Assembly: GCA_014859895.1 (NCBI GenBank)
Contig: JACZKS010000001.1
Location: forward strand, 1 to 58,178
Source of the DNA: Rhodospirillales bacterium
GTDB taxonomy: Bacteria; Pseudomonadota; Alphaproteobacteria; Rhodospirillales; Shumkoniaceae
DNA: 58,178 nt
Reading direction: 5' to 3'
Shown here: piece by piece, positions 54,441 to 58,178 of the stretch
How the letters are laid out: each line of letters begins with the position of its first letter
How positions within the stretch are numbered: position 1 is the first letter of the stretch
The notes under the pieces: generated by a model
Told to the model about the DNA's origin: nothing
The model's input: only the letters and a program-made list of their open reading frames with translations
Database searches by the model: none
Position numbers and translations under genes: made by a program

Positions 54441-54956
54441 ATGTACCAATACGCGCATCCCAATCCTGGTGACCATGCGGCCATCGAGGCCCTTCTCGAT
54501 CTGGCTTTCGGCCATGACCGGCACAAAAAGACCTCCTATCGCTTCCGCGAAGGCGTTGACCCCCTGCCTTCGCTCAACCTCGTCGCCCGCCAGGATGGCC
54601 GGCTGGTCGGTACCATCGCCTACTGGCCCGTGGCCATCGGCGAGGCCGCGGTTCCGGCTCTCCTGTTGGGCCCGGTGGCGGTCGAGCCGGCACTTCGGGG
54701 GCTCGGCATCGGGGTGACGCTGATCCGCCGCACCTTGGCCAAGGCTCGCCGGGAAGGCCACCGGATCGCCGTTCTCGTCGGCGATGCCGACTATTACACG
54801 CGCTTCCAGTTCAAGTCGGCGGAAGGGTTTGGCATCGCCATGCCGGGGCAACCTGACCGACTGATGGCCAAGGCGTTGACGGCGGGGGCGCTGGAAGGGG
54901 TGTCGGGCGACATTCATGCCTGGCGCAAGAACGGCCGGCGGGAAATGGCGGCCTGA
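54441..54956 (+). CDS. GNAT N-acetyltransferase
   Basis: 171 residues from ATG 54441 (a TTG at 54411 lies in frame upstream). GNAT core: ALLLGPVAVEPALRGLGIGVTLIRRTLAKARREGHR, where the V-x5-R-G-x-G-I-G loop binds acetyl-CoA, then IAVLVGDADYYTRFQFKSAEGFGI, typical of the YhbS-like group. The acceptor is not predictable. It converges with kdsC. Confidence 0.88.
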   Translation: MYQYAHPNPGDHAAIEALLDLAFGHDRHKKTSYRFREGVDPLPSLNLVARQDGRLVGTIAYWPVAIGEAAVPALLLGPVAVEPALRGLGIGVTLIRRTLAKARREGHRIAVLVGDADYYTRFQFKSAEGFGIAMPGQPDRLMAKALTAGALEGVSGDIHAWRKNGRREMAA

Positions 54957-54977
54957 TAGCAGAACCCCTGCCCCGCT

Positions 54978-55496
54978 TCAGCCGTTTCGGCGGGCAGCGA
55001 CCAGCAGATCGCAGATTTCGCGGACCGCGCCGGCGCCGCCCGTCCGGGTGGTGACGTAGACGGCACTATCCAGCGCCTCGGGTACCGCGTCGGGCACGGT
55101 GATCGGATAACCCACCGCTTCCATGACGGGCAGGTCATTGACATCGTCGCCCATGTGGATGACGTCGGCGAGATCGATGCCGAGCCGGCGACATAGCCCC
55201 GTCAGCGCCTCGAGCTTATCGGGCACGCCGGTGAAGATGTGGGGAATGCCCAGCGATTCCATGCGCCGCCGGATGGCGTCCTGGGTGCCCGCCGAGATGA
55301 CGGCGATTTCGATGCCGGCTTCCAGCACGTGCTTGATTCCTTGGCCGTCCTTGACGTTGAACTTGCGCAGCGTCAGGCCGTTGTCGGCGAAATAGAGACC
55401 ACCGTCGGTCAGGATGCCGTCGACGTCAAGCGACAGCAGGCGCACGCCGCCGAGGCAGCGGCAAAGCTCCGAATGGGATAGGCGCTTGGTGGCCAT
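54978..55496 (-). CDS. kdsC: 3-deoxy-manno-octulosonate-8-phosphate phosphatase
   Basis: 172 residues, a C0-type HAD phosphatase. Asp nucleophile and acid in LLSLDVDGILTDG (D24, D26), then FNVKDGQGIKHVLEAGIEIAVISAG (motif II) and HMGDDVNDLPVMEAVGYPI (motif IV). These fit KdsC, which makes free Kdo for LPS. It lies 27 bases after livF on the same strand, so it may share that transcript, unlike the usual kdsD-kdsC pairing. A related sialate-type phosphatase cannot be ruled out. Confidence 0.85.
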   Translation of the reverse strand: MATKRLSHSELCRCLGGVRLLSLDVDGILTDGGLYFADNGLTLRKFNVKDGQGIKHVLEAGIEIAVISAGTQDAIRRRMESLGIPHIFTGVPDKLEALTGLCRRLGIDLADVIHMGDDVNDLPVMEAVGYPITVPDAVPEALDSAVYVTTRTGGAGAVREICDLLVAARRNG

Positions 55497-55523
55497 ATAC
55501 AGTCTCCTTGGCGGCCTTTCGGC

Positions 55524-56267
55524 CTACATTCCCAAATAGGCGCGCTTGATGTTCTCGTTGGCGAGCAGCGCGGGTCCCCGGTCTGTGAGTACCACTTCTC
55601 CGGTTTCCAGCACATAGCCGCGGTCGGCCACGGCCAGCGCCGAGGAAGCATTCTGTTCGACCAGGAAGATGGTGGTGCCGGCCGCCTTGAGCGCCCGGAT
55701 GGTGGCGAACGTCTCGTCCGTCACCTTGGGAGCCAAGCCCATGCTCGGTTCGTCGAGCAGCAGCAGGCGCGGCTTGGCCATCAGCCCTCGGCCGATCGCC
55801 AGCATCTGCTGCTGGCCGCCCGACAGTGTGCCGGCCGACTGGCGCCGCTTGGCGGCGAGCGCCGGGAACATCTCGTACATGCGCTCCAGGTCGGCAAGCG
55901 CGTCACGGCGAGGTCGCGTGAAGGCGCCCATCAGCAGGTTGTCCTCGACCGACATCGGGCCGAATACCTGGCGCGCCTCCGGCACCTGCGAGATGCCGAG
56001 GCGCACCCGGCCGTCCGCCGCCATTCCGGCGAGGCTTTCGCCTTCGAAAAGGATATCTCCGGAAGAAGCGGGCTGGACGCCGCAGATGGTGTGCAACAGG
56101 GTCGACTTGCCGGCGCCATTGTTGCCGACCAGGGCGACCAGCTCGCCCTCGTTGATATGGAGACTGACCTTGCGCAGGGCCTGGATGCGTCCGTAGTGGG
56201 AATCGACCTCGCGGACATCGAGCAGCGGCGTGACGCGGGCTTCCTCAGTGCGGTTAGCGGGCGACAT
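55524..56267 (-). CDS. livF: Branched-chain amino acid ABC transporter ATPase LivF
   Basis: 247 residues. Walker A GNNGAGKSTLLH, signature LSGGQQQMLAIGRGLM, Walker B LLLLDEPSMGLAP. The start (PLLDVREVDSHYGRIQALRKVSL) is LivF-type. It overlaps livG by 14 bases. With livG it drives uptake of leucine-type amino acids or related compounds. Confidence 0.94.
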   Translation of the reverse strand: MSPANRTEEARVTPLLDVREVDSHYGRIQALRKVSLHINEGELVALVGNNGAGKSTLLHTICGVQPASSGDILFEGESLAGMAADGRVRLGISQVPEARQVFGPMSVEDNLLMGAFTRPRRDALADLERMYEMFPALAAKRRQSAGTLSGGQQQMLAIGRGLMAKPRLLLLDEPSMGLAPKVTDETFATIRALKAAGTTIFLVEQNASSALAVADRGYVLETGEVVLTDRGPALLANENIKRAYLGM

Positions 56268-57039
56268 CGGTGCCTCCCAGCGATGCGGCGCCCAGATAGG
56301 CCTGGATGACAGCGGGGTTGGAGCGCACCTCGGCCGCCGCCCCCTCGCCCAGCTTGCGGCCGTTGTCCAGCACCAGAATCTGGTCCGAGACCCCCATCAC
56401 CAGGCGCATGTCGTGCTCGACCAGAACCACGGTGACGCCGGTCTCGGCGGTCTTGCGGATGAGCCCGTCGATGGCCTCGGTCTCGGCGGCGTTGAGCCCG
56501 GCGGCCGGTTCGTCGAGCAGCAGGATTTTGGGCTTGGACGCCAAGGCGCGGGCGATTTCCAGGCGCTTCAGGGCGCCGTAGGGCATGGAGGAGGCATCGG
56601 CGTCGAGATAGGAGGCCAAGCCGACGAAACGCATTAATTCGGCTGCCCGCTGACGGGCCAACTCCTCCTTGCGGGCGATGCCGCCCAGGCGCAGCAGGGT
56701 CGGCCAGAACCGGCGGTCGACGTGCAGGTGCAGGCCGACCATGACGTTTTCCAGCGCCGTCATGTTGAAGAAGATCTGCAAATTCTGGAAGGTGCGCGAC
56801 AGGCCGCGCGCCGCCAGCGCGTAAGGGGCGAGGCCGACGACGTCCTCCTCGGCCAGCAGGATGCGCCCGGAAGTTGGCGTATAGAGGCCGCTGATCAGAT
56901 TGAACAGCGTCGTCTTGCCCGCACCGTTCGGCCCGATGATCGAATGGATGGTGCTGGCCTTGATGCCGAAGCTCAGGTCCTCGACCGCGTGGACGCCGCC
57001 AAATTCCTTGCTGAGGTTCTCGACCCTGAGCAGGCTCAT
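56254..57039 (-). CDS. livG: Branched-chain amino acid ABC transporter ATPase LivG
   Basis: 261 residues from the ATG at 57039; the long upstream open frame is a shadow of livM. Walker [13 protein letters not shown], the LivG-type RGLSRTFQNLQIFFNMTALENVMVGLH, signature-like MPYGALKRLEIARALA, Walker B ILLLDEPAAGLN and the conserved VVLVEHDMRLVM. It overlaps livM by ATGA. Confidence 0.95.
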   Translation of the reverse strand: MSLLRVENLSKEFGGVHAVEDLSFGIKASTIHSIIGPNGAGKTTLFNLISGLYTPTSGRILLAEEDVVGLAPYALAARGLSRTFQNLQIFFNMTALENVMVGLHLHVDRRFWPTLLRLGGIARKEELARQRAAELMRFVGLASYLDADASSMPYGALKRLEIARALASKPKILLLDEPAAGLNAAETEAIDGLIRKTAETGVTVVLVEHDMRLVMGVSDQILVLDNGRKLGEGAAAEVRSNPAVIQAYLGAASLGGTDVAR

Positions 57040-58007
57040 GTCGGCGCGCTCCCGCCGCGCGCGCCCAGCCGGATGCGGAAGAGCACGGTCAGGCTGGGCA
57101 CCAGGCCCTTTGGCATAAAGATCATGGTCAGCATCAGAATCAGGCCGAAGATCATGTGCTCGTAGTCGGCAAACCAGGTCAGCACCTGCGGCAGGATGGT
57201 CAAGATGACGGCGCCGACTACCGCCCCGAAAGTGGAGGCCATGCCGCCCAGCACCACCATGGTGACCAACTCGATCGACCTGAAGAAGCTGACGTCGGAC
57301 GGCGTGATGAAGCCGCCGTAATGGGCGCTCAGGCTGCCGGCCAGCGAGGCGAGGACGGCCGAGATGACGAAGACCAGGGTTTTGTAACGGGCGGTATCGA
57401 CGCCGGAAACCTCGGCCGCCACTTCCGATCCGTGGACCGACCGCAGCGCCCGGCCGACCGGCGAATGGATGATGTTGAGCGCCAGCCAGACGGCGACCCA
57501 CAGGGCGAGGCCGACCAGCCAGTACCACACCGCCTCGCTGTCGATGGTCCAGCCGGCGAGGTCGAGCGGCGGCACCGTCATGCCGTCGGGACCGCCGGTG
57601 ATGGCGGCCTCGTTGTTGACGACGATCGAGATGATGACGCCGAGGCCGAGGGTGGCCATCGCCAGGTAGTGGCCCTTGAGGCGCAGTACCGGCCGGGCCA
57701 CGGCGAAAGCCAAAACTCCCACCACGGCGGCGGCCAGGGTCATAGCCAACAACGGCGGCCAGCCGTAGGTGGCGGTCAGCACAGCCGAGCCGTAAGCCCC
57801 GAGGCCGAGGAAGCCGGCATGGCCGAGGCTGATCTGGCCGGCGTAGCCGATCAGAAGGTTGAGGCCGACACAGACGATGGCATTGATGCCGGCCCTCACC
57901 GCCACGTCGAAATAGAACGCGTTGGGCAGGATAAGCGGGGTCGCCGCGATGAGGATGGCGAGCGCCAGCAGTCCGCCGCCACGGGGCGTCATCAGGCGGG
58001 ACGTCAT
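57036..58007 (-). CDS. livM: Branched-chain amino acid ABC transporter permease LivM
   Basis: 323 residues with about nine helices. Typical LivM segments: [70 protein letters not shown] and [33 protein letters not shown]. It pairs with LivH to form the channel, and overlaps livH by four bases. Confidence 0.95.
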   Translation of the reverse strand: MTSRLMTPRGGGLLALAILIAATPLILPNAFYFDVAVRAGINAIVCVGLNLLIGYAGQISLGHAGFLGLGAYGSAVLTATYGWPPLLAMTLAAAVVGVLAFAVARPVLRLKGHYLAMATLGLGVIISIVVNNEAAITGGPDGMTVPPLDLAGWTIDSEAVWYWLVGLALWVAVWLALNIIHSPVGRALRSVHGSEVAAEVSGVDTARYKTLVFVISAVLASLAGSLSAHYGGFITPSDVSFFRSIELVTMVVLGGMASTFGAVVGAVILTILPQVLTWFADYEHMIFGLILMLTMIFMPKGLVPSLTVLFRIRLGARGGSAPT

Positions 58008-58178
58008 ACGCGCTCCGTTTCGCGGCGGCCGAACAGGCCACTCGGCATGAAGAAAAGGACCAGCAGGATGATGACGAAAGCGATGGCGTCCTTGTAGTCA
58101 GATGACACATAGCCAGCGCCCATCGCCTCGGCGACGCCGAGGATGAGGCCGCCGGCGACCGCCCCCCAGCCCTTCCCC
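58004..58178 (-). CDS. livH: Branched-chain amino acid ABC transporter permease LivH (partial)
   Basis: The last ~57 codons of a gene that continues beyond the window. The translation [17 protein letters not shown] and [21 protein letters not shown] is the usual LivH C-terminus. Its stop (58004-58006) overlaps the livM start, completing the livHMGF order. Confidence 0.92.
   Translation of the reverse strand, partial: GKGWGAVAGGLILGVAEAMGAGYVSSDYKDAIAFVIILLVLFFMPSGLFGRRETERV

Noticed and set aside
57040-58110. Long upstream extension of the livG frame
   Set aside because: It runs antisense-free but out of frame through livM, which is unmistakable; ATG 57039 gives a normal LivG length.

Overview
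This is a high-GC chromosomal window from a Gram-negative bacterium, most likely an alphaproteobacterium of the Rhodospirillales type. That is an inference from an ImuB/DnaE2 mutasome cassette, a CC0125/CC1285-type lipoprotein, an NDUFS4-like complex I subunit, a ModE-style Mo-box, Zur-regulated zinc uptake and KdsC (Kdo/LPS synthesis). Base use is uniform apart from a few AT-rich patches. I see no phage, transposase, CRISPR array or rRNA.

Layout. 1-4193: the end of imuB, a VapBC-like toxin-antitoxin pair wedged into the cassette, and dnaE2. 4187-10692 (minus): a compact six-gene set that looks like a sulfation system. It holds an APS kinase fused to an adenylyltransferase-like domain, a membrane-anchored arylsulfotransferase-like protein, two small membrane proteins, a PAPS-type sulfotransferase and an LtaS/sulfatase-fold membrane enzyme. 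10952-15304: lipoprotein, Bcr/CflA exporter, YnfA, TauE/SafE permease, CopD-like protein and Nudix hydrolase. 15413-19154: sulfur amino acid genes (cysteine synthase, mercaptopyruvate sulfurtransferase, cystathionine beta-lyase) with a free-standing PocR sensor domain.

19138-23881: zinc homeostasis. zur-znuC-znuB diverges from znuA around a Zur-box-like palindrome, followed by hisI and a COG0523 metallochaperone GTPase. 23957-27384: a bactofilin, a ModE DNA-binding domain and modABC behind a Mo-box. Then come a gamma-carbonic anhydrase and a TerC-family protein. 28755-36726: a carbohydrate-acid module with an IlvD/Edd dehydratase, TctABC uptake, an HpaI-type aldolase, a divergent GntR regulator and a four-carbon-acid-sugar kinase. 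36848-38908: a multi-pass membrane protein and a PP-loop protein of unknown role.

39069-40670: tRNA-Arg, complex I accessory subunit, tRNA-Pro, a small exported protein and a DUF192 protein. 40771-43350: a TPP riboswitch controlling the thiZXY pyrimidine-precursor transporter, ended by a strong terminator. 43646-51038: an unusual Mrp-type cation/proton antiporter operon with three complete D-type subunits and a short MrpA remnant fused to MrpB. 51070-54956: Panacea-domain protein, orphan protein, alpha/beta hydrolase, Mut7-C protein, lipoprotein, a tiny arginine-rich ORF and a GNAT acetyltransferase. 54978-58178: KdsC and the branched-chain amino acid transporter genes livF, livG, livM and the end of livH.

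The best candidate for an undescribed system is the six-gene sulfation set. The toxin-antitoxin pair inside the mutasome cassette and the triple-D Mrp operon follow.
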